From the NCBI RefSeq assembly GCF_039523235.1, contig NZ_BAAAEX010000019.1: a DNA stretch of 10,568 nt, one strand, 5' to 3'. This document shows positions 1 through 5,106 of this stretch, in pieces (position 1 is the first letter of the stretch; each line of letters opens with the position of its first letter). Origin of the DNA: Castellaniella ginsengisoli. GTDB lineage: Bacteria; Pseudomonadota; Gammaproteobacteria; Burkholderiales; Burkholderiaceae_B. The translations under genes were made by a program, and so were the position numbers. A model generated the notes under the pieces. That model saw only the letters and a program-made list of their open reading frames with translations. It made no database searches and had not been told where the DNA came from.

Positions 1-76
1 ACTCGTCACGGTGCTCCTGCACCAAGCGCACGGCGCGTTCACGGACTTCAGGGGAAAACTTGTTGTTCTTGCTCAT
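1..76 (-). CDS. IS3-family transposase OrfA, N-terminal fragment (left copy)
   Basis: This is the first 25 codons of OrfA, the small helix-turn-helix protein of IS3-family elements, which binds the IS ends and normally makes the full transposase by frameshift fusion with OrfB. The visible residues start M-S-K-N-N-K-F-S-P-E-V-R-E-R and continue A-V-R-L-V-Q-E-H-R-D-E. This is a standard OrfA opening, where the FSPEVRERAVRLV segment forms the first helix of the HTH. The start is at 76 on the minus strand with a GGAG ribosome binding site just upstream. The gene runs off the window edge, so it is partial because of the window limit, and not necessarily broken. Confidence 0.8.
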   Translation of the reverse strand, partial: MSKNNKFSPEVRERAVRLVQEHRDE

Positions 77-126
77 GGCTCCATTTTCTCAAGAATTGGA
101 GCCTCCTCAAAACCCGGGGCGATTCA
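1..126 (-). mobile_element. Left-hand IS3-family insertion sequence, 5' end only
   Basis: This is the terminal 126 bp of an insertion sequence entering from the left on the minus strand. On that strand it begins TGAATCGCCCCGGG at position 126, an end typical of IS3-family elements as I recall them, followed by a short leader and the start of transposase OrfA. The same sequence recurs in inverted orientation at 10442-10568, which fixes the border: the two copies match up to base 126 and differ from base 127 inward. The insertion interrupts the integrase gene. IS3-family elements usually duplicate 3 to 4 target bases, so the bases just inside (127-129, gct) are the candidate duplication, but the partner copy lies outside the window. 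The subgroup cannot be set from this much sequence. Confidence 0.85.
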
Positions 127-817
127 GCTTGGCCGCCGCACGGTTTGTTGGGCTTGTGCCCACTCGCTCCATGTACTGGTACATCAGCCCAATTTCTTCT
201 GGCGTCAACGCTCGGTCACGTGGCTCGAATCGAGCGATGCTTGTTGGGCGCACCAGTTCTGCCGGGTTTTCGACCTTCTGCCCACGCTCGATGGCCCAGC
301 GAAATACCTGCAACACGATTTCACGCACATGAACGGCGGTGGCCGGTGCGCCTCGCTCAACAATGGCATCAGCCAGCGCCCGCAAGTCTTCGTGGGTGAT
401 CTCCACCAGCTTCTGATTGCTGAATTTCGGCTTCAGCTCACGCTCATAAACCGAGCGGCGCATATCGCGGGTGGAGTCGGCCATCTGGTAGCCACGCAGC
501 CACTTCTCCGCCCAGGCACCGAACGTCTCTGCATCTTTCACCCGCGCCTTGTCTCGGGCTTTCTCCTTGGCCGGCGACTTGCCCGCCGCAACCATCTTCT
601 TGGCGTCACCCAACAGCTCGCGGGCTTCGGCCAGGGTGATGCCACCGACACCATAACGCCCAAAGGTGATGGTCTCCTGCCGACCGTTGATTGAGTAGTT
701 GTAACGGAACGAGATGGAGCCGGCTGGAGTCACTGCCACATAGAGACCTTCCCGGTCATTCACTTTGTAGAGTTTGTCCCTGGGCTTGAGATTGCGCAGC
801 TTGGTATCGGTCAGCAT
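127..817 (-). pseudogene. P4-type tyrosine integrase, truncated by the IS
   Basis: This is the N-terminal 230 residues of a P4-type tyrosine recombinase, the enzyme that integrates and excises genomic islands and ICEs. Residues 1-80 form the N-terminal DNA-binding (DUF4102-like) domain: LTDTKLRNLKP, the D-R-E-G-L-Y-V-A-V-T-P strand at 21-31, and the ITFGRYG..TLAEAR segment at 50-66. Residues 95-185 are the core-binding domain (AETFGAWAEKWL, then an ITHEDL segment). The text stops at AAAK (227-230), shortly before the region where the first catalytic arginine is expected, so R, H-x-x-R and Y are all missing. A few IS-derived codons follow and a stop occurs at 107-109. Full-length relatives have about 400 residues. 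The start at 817 is chosen because AAGGACAAGGT precedes it; an upstream extension to 922 has no such support. The missing C-terminus should lie on the far side of the IS. Confidence 0.88.
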
Positions 818-950
818 GTACCTTGTCCTTCTTCGTCTCCGATACCATGCTGAAAAAATCTCGAATTTATCGTATTTTTTCTTACGAAACAGTAACTTAT
901 AGAATATTAATACCATGAACACACAAAAGAACGCAGCATGGTATCGGCAT
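818..950 (-). promoter_or_regulatory. Integrase leader and probable promoter region
   Basis: This is an AT-rich stretch upstream of the integrase, clearly different in composition from its surroundings. Reading the minus strand, a possible -10 box TATAAG lies at 901-896 and a weak -35 like TTGTGT at 926-921. Their spacing of 19 bp is longer than ideal, so this promoter is tentative. The ribosome binding site AAGG lies close to the start at 817. The probable promoter lies between the arms of a 14-bp inverted repeat (839-852 and 934-947), and a third partial copy of the repeat (TACCATG, 911-917) sits inside it. This suggests control by a DNA-binding protein, but no regulator is encoded nearby. 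Confidence 0.45.
839..947. repeat. 14-bp perfect inverted repeat around the integrase promoter
   Basis: The arms CCGATACCATGCTG (839-852) and CAGCATGGTATCGG (934-947) are exact reverse complements separated by 81 bp. The left arm lies in the probable leader, the right arm upstream of the possible -35. The inner heptamer TACCATG occurs once more at 911-917. An 81-bp gap is too long for a simple operator dyad. A pair of sites for a looping repressor, or arm-type sites for the integrase or an excisionase, would fit better. The repeat is seen directly; its function is inference. Confidence 0.8.
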
Positions 951-1047
951 CAATCATGGCATCGCCAAACCATAATACCAGCTTTAATGCCATGCTCAAA
1001 CGGTGCTTGGCGCTTCCTCCCGTTGCCAGATCGTGCCAAACACAAAC

Positions 1048-1075
1048 AAAAAAAAGCCCGCAATTACGCGGGCTT
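1048..1075 (-). terminator. Rho-independent terminator reading leftward
   Basis: AAGCCCGC (1054-1061) pairs perfectly with GCGGGCTT (1068-1075) around a 6-base loop. On the minus strand the hairpin is followed by a run of eight T (complement of 1048-1055). It lies about 50 bp downstream of the guaA-type stop codon at 1122. It is therefore placed to end transcripts of a guaA gene restored by the integrated element and to protect the integrase region from read-through. Confidence 0.85.
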
Positions 1076-1121
1076 AGCGGCATTTCATGCCATCAGGTGC
1101 CTGGCTGTGCCAGACGCGGAA

Positions 1122-1142
1122 TCATTCCCACTCAATGGTTGT
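1122..1142 (-). other. Attachment site: guaA 3'-end sequence
   Basis: On the minus strand, ACCATTGAGTGGGAATGA (1139-1122) encodes T-I-E-W-E-stop, the conserved C-terminus of GMP synthase GuaA. Upstream (above 1142) the frame continues as S-Q-Q-T and does not resemble GuaA, so the gene itself is not here. The 3' end of guaA is an established integration target for islands with P4-type integrases, and these carry a copy of the 3' end that restores the gene. The integrase reads away from this site, as expected for the head of such an element. A left-facing terminator lies between them. I read this as the core att sequence joining the tail of one element (right) to the head of another or of the same element (left). 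The exact crossover limits cannot be set from one copy. Confidence 0.7.
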
Positions 1143-1531
1143 TTGCTGCGAAATAACATTGATTTTATTGGTTAATTTTCTGCCAGACATCGCCAATACC
1201 ATCAAAAATACCCTGCTGGAATGCCTGCTCAGAAACGCCGGAGCCTGCGCGGCGATGCCGGGGGCTGCGTGGCTGGATACGGGGCTTTTCGGGGTTTGTC
1301 GAAAGATTTCTCTGAGGCGTCTGTTTTGCGCCTTCAATACCACCGGTTTCTACTGAAAGGCCCGTCTCCTGCGGGCCTTGGCCCCACGCTGCTCTGTTAC
1401 CAGACGACATCAACTCACTCAAGGATAACGCATGACCAGGATGCACAATACCCTATTCCCTGACCACCCCGGAGGAGCAACTGCCGAGGATTTCCCGCCT
1501 GTTCACGAAGCAGCTCTTCCAGGGCATGGGA
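1143..1531. other. Element-end region without a convincing gene
   Basis: About 390 bp lie between the att core and the promoter of the two-gene module. The part next to the att site (1143-1180) is AT-rich, as is common at element ends. A minus-strand reading frame running from 1446 to 1165 ends in a protein-like tail (FDGIGDVWQKIN), but the rest has low complexity and no good ribosome binding site. It could be the eroded 3' end of a former last gene of the element. A reading frame beginning at 1432 is in frame with the small gene starting at 1585, but lacks its own ribosome binding site and family-like sequence. A terminator-like hairpin sits at 1357-1379. I see no RNA gene here. Confidence 0.5.
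1357..1379. terminator. Terminator-like hairpin, weak T tract
   Basis: AAGGCCCG (1357-1364) pairs perfectly with CGGGCCTT (1372-1379) around a 7-base loop. Stem and loop size match intrinsic terminators, but no T run follows on the plus strand and only three T follow on the minus strand. It may still stop or slow read-through between the element end and the two-gene module. Direction is undecided. Confidence 0.45.
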
Positions 1532-1540
1532 TGTTAAAAT
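1532..1540 (+). promoter_or_regulatory. Extended -10 promoter for the two-gene module
   Basis: TGTTAAAAT contains the extended -10 TG motif (1532-1533) and the hexamer TAAAAT (1535-1540), one base from the consensus. It lies 45 bp upstream of the start at 1585, giving a leader of roughly 35-40 bases. No good -35 hexamer is present at the expected distance, which is usual for extended -10 promoters. It is the best candidate in this gap, but not proven. Confidence 0.45.
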
Positions 1541-1584
1541 GTGGTAAAGCCCTTGCCAGTCTATCGAATACGACAGAGGTGACC

Positions 1585-1800
1585 ATGACTCGCGCCACAA
1601 CCAGTACCCTTCATCGCATACGCCGCTCTTCTGAACCTGTTTCCGGTCAGGTCAAGGTATTGGAAGGCGATGCGCTCATCAAGGATATGCGGGCTTATGG
1701 GAAAAAGGTCTCTTCTTCACCTGCTGCAGCTCGTAAATTTCTGATGGAGCTCGGTGTCCTCACGGCGGACGGCAAGAAGAAGAATCTGATCCGTGGGTAA
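1585..1800 (+). CDS. Small basic protein, putative antitoxin or partner of the ART-like protein
   Basis: This 71-residue soluble protein has no membrane segment. The N-terminus is basic (R-I-R-R at 11-14). The more conserved-looking part is D29-A-L-I-K-D-M-R-A-Y-G-K-K (29-41), followed by SSPAAARKFLMELGVLTADGK (43-63). That helical pattern recurs, as far as I recall, in short proteins encoded just upstream of GFHGT/GIYFWE-type proteins. AGAGGTGACC precedes the start at 1585; an in-frame ATG at 1432 has no comparable site. The stop overlaps the GTG start of the next gene by 8 bp, so translation is probably coupled. Gene order (small first, enzyme second) fits a type II toxin-antitoxin pair, but no DNA-binding fold can be named. 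Base composition looks less GC-rich than the transfer genes, consistent with separate acquisition. Confidence 0.75.
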   Translation: MTRATTSTLHRIRRSSEPVSGQVKVLEGDALIKDMRAYGKKVSSSPAAARKFLMELGVLTADGKKKNLIRG

Positions 1801-2386
1801 TTCCTGGCACTTGTATCAATCCCAGCCGTCCTTCGTCCTAGGATTCCACGGGACGGAACGAGAGACCGTCAATGCTCTGATCGCAGAGCCGACCAAACAT
1901 CTCAAACAAAGTGCGAGCAAGCTTGAATGGCTTGGTCACGGGATTTACTTCTGGGAGAACGATCCGCTACGCGCTTACGAATGGGCGAGCGAGGGAAACC
2001 CAAAGTTCAAGATCAAAGAGCCTGATGCCGTCGGCGCTGTCCTGGACCTGAAACTTTGTCTTGACCTTACAACCCGATCCGGGCTCACAGAAGTCGCCGA
2101 AGCATACGGGGTCATGGCCCGGACCTACAAAGAGCTTGGCATCGCACTGCCAGTCAATGCTGGTGGGCCCGACAAGCTGAAACGTGAACTTGACTGTCAA
2201 GTCATCATGGCAGTTCACAAGTACCGTGACGATAACGGCTTTCCACCCTATGACTCTGTGCGCGCCCCATTCAGGGAAGATACCGAGCTGTACCCCGGCG
2301 CAGGCTTTCACCGGCGCACCCATGTCCAGATAGCCATCCGCAACCTGGATTGCATCAAGGGCTACTTCCGCCCGATTCCCAAGTAA
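1793..2386 (+). CDS. ADP-ribosyltransferase-like protein, putative toxin or defence effector
   Basis: This is a 197-residue protein with the signs of an ADP-ribosyltransferase (ART) fold of the H-Y-E type. An early strand carries the NAD-binding histidine (V-L-G-F-H19-G-T). A strand-turn, WLGHGIYFWENDPLRAYEWA (46-65), has the tyrosine at 52. A late segment, FREDTELYPGAGF (160-172), offers E165 as candidate catalytic glutamate and is followed by HVQIAIRN and I-K-G-Y-F. Known ART enzymes transfer ADP-ribose from NAD to protein, nucleic acid or small molecules; the target here cannot be predicted. The start is GTG at 1793, inside the end of the preceding gene, with AAGAAGAAG upstream. There is no signal peptide or membrane segment, so it should act in the cytosol of its own cell. 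The tight overlap with the 71-residue gene suggests toxin plus antidote. A metabolic or phage-defence role remains possible. Confidence 0.7.
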   Translation: MGNSWHLYQSQPSFVLGFHGTERETVNALIAEPTKHLKQSASKLEWLGHGIYFWENDPLRAYEWASEGNPKFKIKEPDAVGAVLDLKLCLDLTTRSGLTEVAEAYGVMARTYKELGIALPVNAGGPDKLKRELDCQVIMAVHKYRDDNGFPPYDSVRAPFREDTELYPGAGFHRRTHVQIAIRNLDCIKGYFRPIPK

Positions 2387-2440
2387 GCACGAGCAAACAG
2401 GTCGGGAACCCCTGACGCATCCGACGTTCAGGCGGCGGGA

Positions 2441-2668
2441 TCAGCTGATTTTTGGACGCAGAGAAATAATCGTTCCGTCACCACTGCGCTGCAGGCCACC
2501 TTCAACCCACCCCGCAGCCAGGTTGCCCTCATCGTCGATCAGTCCATCCTCTGTCAGGGTATAACCTTCTCTGTGCCCGTCGGCATCATAGAGTTGGCCT
2601 TTGATGATCTCGCCCATTGGAAAACCTTCCGGGTCGAGTACCTGATAAGCCTGCGTCAGATTTTGCAT
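2441..2668 (-). CDS. Hypothetical protein, 75 residues, acidic beta-rich
   Basis: I do not recognise this gene. The protein is acidic and built of short glycine- and aspartate-bearing turns: D12-P-E-G-F, Y27-D-A-D-G-H, T39-E-D-G-L, D45-D-E-G-N, W54-V-E-G-G and S62-G-D-G-T. These recur about every 9-12 residues and suggest a small beta-sheet or beta-meander. There is no signal peptide or transmembrane segment. A strong Shine-Dalgarno GGAGG lies 8-12 bases before the ATG at 2668, which makes it a real gene in spite of its size. It converges on the ART-like gene and diverges from the ribbon-helix-helix gene, so it is a separate transcription unit, with its promoter within the structured intergenic region 2669-2882. 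Confidence 0.7.
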   Translation of the reverse strand: MQNLTQAYQVLDPEGFPMGEIIKGQLYDADGHREGYTLTEDGLIDDEGNLAAGWVEGGLQRSGDGTIISLRPKIS

Positions 2669-2882
2669 TTGTCTGCCTCCGATTACGCTGCGCAGGGAAG
2701 CACAGCCCTATTCCATATCATCAAGATCCACGCTTGATCACCACGCAAGCAAACGGATCACCTGTGCCGAATCGTACCATCGAGCAACTCGATTTCGGGC
2801 ACTGACCTCACGCAGATCGGTCAAGCGGCGGGCCTCCCGTGCCTGCACGTGCACTCCGCCACTTTCTTTGCAGGAAACCCCT
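2669..2882. promoter_or_regulatory. Divergent intergenic region with nested inverted repeats; candidate operator or oriT
   Basis: This 214-bp region separates two divergent genes and heads the transfer operon. It contains two sets of nested repeats. First, GATCC (2725-2729) and GGATC (2755-2759) enclose GCTTG (2732-2736) and CAAGC (2746-2750). Second, GTGCCGAA (2764-2771) and TTCGGGCAC (2794-2802, one bulged G) enclose the perfect hairpin ATCGAG-CAA-CTCGAT (2779-2793). Such stacked repeats next to a ribbon-helix-helix gene are typical of relaxosome or autoregulatory binding sites. I find no recognisable nic sequence and no relaxase gene nearby, so origin of transfer is only a hypothesis. No convincing -35/-10 pair was found. 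Confidence 0.45.
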
Positions 2883-3176
2883 ATGAACGAACCCCTCTCC
2901 GAGGTCATCCGCATCCGGGTGACCCCGTCCCATGCTGCACGTCTGGGCGAGGCGGCGGCCCTGTCGGGGCTGTCCCTGTCCAACTACATTCGTCGTCGCT
3001 TGGTGGCTGACGACAACCTGCAGGAAGAACTGACGCTTTTGCGCCAGATCGTGGCCGACCTGGGCCAGCTGCGCGACACCCACCGGGCTGCCGTGGAAAC
3101 CGTGCACCTGGTCCGCGCCATGGCCAGGCCTGAACAGATAGACCTGGCACGGCAGAACCTGCAGCGCTTGCGCTGA
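2883..3176 (+). CDS. Ribbon-helix-helix protein, probable relaxosome accessory or transfer regulator
   Basis: This is a 97-residue DNA-binding protein. Residues 7-41 (E-V-I-R-I-R-V-T-P, then HAARLGEAAALSGLSLSNY, then I-R-R-R-L) form a ribbon-helix-helix pattern: a strand of alternating basic residues, helix, turn with G29, and second helix. Similar domains are found in MobC/TraJ/TraY-type relaxosome proteins and in plasmid regulators. The C-terminal half (45-97) is helical (ELTLLRQIVADLGQLRDTH) and probably forms a coiled-coil or oligomerisation segment. ATG at 2883 is preferred over a TTG 15 bases upstream because AGGAAA (2872-2877) is correctly spaced from the ATG. It is the first gene of the transfer cluster and directly follows the structured intergenic region, its likely binding site. 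It could instead be only a repressor of the operon. Confidence 0.72.
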   Translation: MNEPLSEVIRIRVTPSHAARLGEAAALSGLSLSNYIRRRLVADDNLQEELTLLRQIVADLGQLRDTHRAAVETVHLVRAMARPEQIDLARQNLQRLR

Positions 3177-3241
3177 CCACTCCTCGGCCCGATTGCGGCC
3201 ACCTGCTTTTCTCTTTTCCCCTTCCCCCGGAGACACCCCCC

Positions 3242-3919
3242 ATGCAAACCCTTCCCGTCTTGCGGGCTGGGGCGCTGGCGTTCGCCTGCGCCCTGGTACC
3301 TGTCGCCCATGCAACTGACTCTACTGATCTGCTGACCGGTATCCCGCGTCTGGCCTGCGAAGCCACGCTGTGCTTGTCCTCCAGCTTGCGGCCTGGTGAA
3401 TGCAGTCCGTCCCTCGACCATTATTTCGGCATCAAGCGATTCAACCGCCGTGGTCTGGACTGGGACGCTACTGTTGCTGCCCGCCGGTCCTTTCTGGGCC
3501 AGTGCCCAGCCGCAGCCGATCCCGGCATGCCCGAACGGGTGGAGGCCATCTCGCACGGCGCGGGCAAGTGTGATGCCGACTACCTGAACCGCAGCTATGC
3601 CGACACCGCCTACAAATGGCGCAAGCGCGGCTATCGATACGATGCCGCGACCGGCAATCAGGAGCCCGTCTATGAAGTTCAGACGCTGTCCACGGTAACG
3701 CTCACCCAGCTGCCGACCTGGTGCGTCGCCTACAACGATCACGACTGGACCTATGAACTGTCCGTGCGCTATGTGGGTCGGCCCATGATGGGCGGACGCT
3801 GGGTCAAGGCCGAAGACTTTGAGGCCGCCCAGGCTCGCTGGGATGCGGATCACGGCGGCCAATGGGCCCAGGGCTGGAACTTCTCGATGTCTGACCCCAG
3901 GCAGCGCGGCAATCTTTAA
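3242..3919 (+). CDS. trbM: TrbM-family conjugal transfer protein
   Basis: This is a 225-residue exported protein of the TrbM family, encoded with type IV secretion genes of conjugative plasmids and ICEs. Its precise molecular role is not settled. Residues 1-24 are a signal peptide ending V-A-H-A. The mature part opens with the family signature: L31-T-G-I-P, then C39-E-A-T-L-C44-L-S-S, then RPGEC (50-54), SPSLDHYFGI (55-64) and a SFLGQCP stretch (83-89). The paired cysteines (39, 44, 54, 88) suggest disulphides in the periplasm. The start at 3242 follows GGAGACACCCCC. Only 12 bp separate its stop from virB1, whose Shine-Dalgarno AAAGGTGG overlaps the stop codon, so the two are in one operon. 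The pyrimidine-rich 65-bp gap upstream shows no clear promoter. Confidence 0.88.
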   Translation: MQTLPVLRAGALAFACALVPVAHATDSTDLLTGIPRLACEATLCLSSSLRPGECSPSLDHYFGIKRFNRRGLDWDATVAARRSFLGQCPAAADPGMPERVEAISHGAGKCDADYLNRSYADTAYKWRKRGYRYDAATGNQEPVYEVQTLSTVTLTQLPTWCVAYNDHDWTYELSVRYVGRPMMGGRWVKAEDFEAAQARWDADHGGQWAQGWNFSMSDPRQRGNL

Positions 3920-3931
3920 AGGTGGCCATCC

Positions 3932-4645
3932 ATGCTTGCCGAACTGGCTGCCCTGGCCCTGGCCTGCGCACCCAACATCCACCCGGTCACGCTCGATGCG
4001 CTGATCCGCCACGAGTCCGGCGCTCGGCAGTACGCCATTGGCGTGAACCGCAAGGGCAAGGCCCTGCCTCTGCAACCGCACGATCTGGAAACTGCCCACC
4101 AGGCCGCCGAAGATCTGATCGCAGAAGGCATCGACTTCGATGCGGGCCTGGGCCAGATCAATGTGCGCAACTGGGACTGGCTGGGCCTCACCAGCACCAC
4201 GGTCTTCGATCCTTGCCGGAACCTGGCGGCCGCCCAGACGGTGCTGTCCGATTGCTATGCCAGGGCGCTCAATGGTTATCGGGATCAGCAGCAAGCCCTA
4301 CGGGCGGCACTGTCCTGCTACAACACGGGCAACTTTCACCGAGGCTTTGCCAATGGCTATGTGGGCAAGGTCTTGGCCCAGGCTGGGATCCGGGTACCGG
4401 CGCTGAAACCCGTGGTCCATCCTGGCGGCCAATCTGCAGATCCAGCAGCTGCTCTGGAAGCAGCCGCTGCAGAAACGGGCACCGCCGCATCGCATCCGGC
4501 CGCCACGACGGCGGGCAACGATCCGGAAATTCCGGATCGTTCGCCCAAACTGCAAGACGGATCCCCTGACGCCAGCCAGCTGGGCACTCCGGACGGTTTC
4601 ACAGCCCATCCCGCAGCCGACGGTTTCACGCAGCCTACTCGCTGA
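3932..4645 (+). CDS. virB1: VirB1-like lytic transglycosylase
   Basis: This 237-residue protein cleaves peptidoglycan so the type IV secretion channel can be assembled. The N-terminal 150 residues are a soluble lytic transglycosylase domain: A-P-N-I-H-P-V-T (13-20), R26-H-E28-S-G with catalytic E28, an AIGVN segment (35-39), GLGQIN (72-77) and the ALSCYNTGN motif (126-134). Residues 155-237 are a low-complexity tail rich in Ala, Pro, Asp and Gly with a repeated D-G-F-T motif (221-224, 230-233). It is probably flexible, like the variable C-terminal part of VirB1 in other systems. The N-terminus (LAELAALALACAP) is a short hydrophobic stretch without basic residues, so export is not obvious. The start at 3932 is set by AAAGGTGG. 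A strong DNA palindrome lies in the tail-coding part (4513-4546). Confidence 0.88.
   Translation: MLAELAALALACAPNIHPVTLDALIRHESGARQYAIGVNRKGKALPLQPHDLETAHQAAEDLIAEGIDFDAGLGQINVRNWDWLGLTSTTVFDPCRNLAAAQTVLSDCYARALNGYRDQQQALRAALSCYNTGNFHRGFANGYVGKVLAQAGIRVPALKPVVHPGGQSADPAAALEAAAAETGTAASHPAATTAGNDPEIPDRSPKLQDGSPDASQLGTPDGFTAHPAADGFTQPTR
4513..4546. repeat. Strong hairpin inside the virB1 tail
   Basis: AACGATCCGGAA (4517-4528) and TTCCGGATCGTT (4530-4541) are perfect reverse complements around a single A. After one unpaired C (4542), GGGC (4513-4516) pairs with GCCC (4543-4546), extending the stem to 16 bp. It encodes part of the low-complexity VirB1 tail. It is not followed by a T run, so it is not a normal terminator. 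An mRNA processing or stability element, or a protein binding site, is possible. Confidence 0.8.
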
Positions 4646-4744
4646 TTCACACCGCTGATTCAGCCCCCTGACCCAGACAGCTGGCCAGGCCATCAAGCCC
4701 GCGTCAGACCTGACCCGGTCACTTCCCATTTCCTTTTCCCATCA

Positions 4745-4775
4745 CCCCAGCGCACCGCAGCGCCTGGGGCAGGAG
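4745..4775 (+). promoter_or_regulatory. Hairpin abutting the virB2 ribosome binding site
   Basis: CCCCAGCGC (4745-4753) pairs with GCG-C-CTGGGG (4760-4769) through 9 bp with one bulged C and a 6-base loop. The Shine-Dalgarno AGGAG follows immediately at 4771-4775, 7 bases before the virB2 ATG. A stem ending at the ribosome binding site of a pilin gene may raise mRNA stability or tune pilin output, which must exceed that of its neighbours. It sits in a 137-bp gap (4646-4782) that also holds a pyrimidine-rich tract (4722-4748) and no clear promoter. Confidence 0.5.
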
Positions 4776-4782
4776 CCATGCC

Positions 4783-5103
4783 ATGCCGATACTGCAACGC
4801 ATCAAGAACAAGACACTTCAAGGGCGATTCGCCCGCACCCTGGCGGCACTCTGGATACTGGCGGCAGGCCATCAGGAGGCATTTGCCCAGTCTATGGGTG
4901 GCCTTTCACGCGCCCAGACGACGCTGCAGACCCTCAAGGACAATCTGGATGTGATCCTGCCGATTGCCGCCGTCATCATTGGCGTCATCATCTTCGTGCT
5001 GTATTCCGCTGAAGTCATGAGGAAGGACGACGCCATCCGCTGGGGCATTGGCGTGCTGCTCGCGGGTTCCGCTGCGGAACTGGTCGTGCTGCTCTGGAAG
5101 TAA
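4783..5103 (+). CDS. virB2: VirB2/TrbC-type conjugative pilin precursor
   Basis: This 106-residue precursor encodes the major subunit of the conjugative pilus. Residues 1-35 are a long signal sequence with a basic start (R6, K8, K10, R15, R18) and hydrophobic core, cleaved after A33-F-A35 in front of Q-S-M. The mature 71 residues have the usual two transmembrane helices, VILPIAAVIIGVIIFVLY (57-74) and WGIGVLLAGSAAELVVLLW (87-105), joined by a short polar loop (MRKDDAIR) facing the cytoplasm. Length and layout match VirB2 pilins. Two nearby ATGs (4778, 4783) are possible; only 4783 is in frame and at proper distance from AGGAG. Its stop is 3 bp from the start of virB3. Confidence 0.9.
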   Translation: MPILQRIKNKTLQGRFARTLAALWILAAGHQEAFAQSMGGLSRAQTTLQTLKDNLDVILPIAAVIIGVIIFVLYSAEVMRKDDAIRWGIGVLLAGSAAELVVLLWK

Positions 5104-5106
5104 GCC

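Noticed and set aside
915..1175. Plus-strand open frames upstream of the att site
   Set aside because: They run through the terminator and the att core, have unlike-protein composition and no ribosome binding site.
1122..1343. A real guaA gene fragment
   Set aside because: Only the last six or so codons match the GuaA C-terminus; the upstream translation is unrelated, which fits an att site and not a truncated gene.
1165..1446. Minus-strand frame ending in F-D-G-I-G-D-V-W-Q-K-I-N
   Set aside because: The tail looks protein-like, but the rest is low complexity, contains the 1357-1379 hairpin and lacks a start signal. It may be a gene remnant; not listed as a gene.
1430..1446. Minus-strand GCATCCTGGTC resembling the YATCCTG nic core of IncP-type origins of transfer
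   Set aside because: The match is only a short core with no flanking inverted repeat or relaxase gene, so it is likely chance.
1432..1584. N-terminal extension of the 71-residue gene
   Set aside because: The extension crosses the likely promoter at 1532-1540 and lacks its own ribosome binding site, while AGAGGT sits just before 1585.
2984..4294. Long minus-strand open frame opposite the ribbon-helix-helix, trbM and virB1 genes
   Set aside because: It is the shadow of three well-supported genes in GC-rich DNA. The translation shows no family pattern and no good ribosome binding site.
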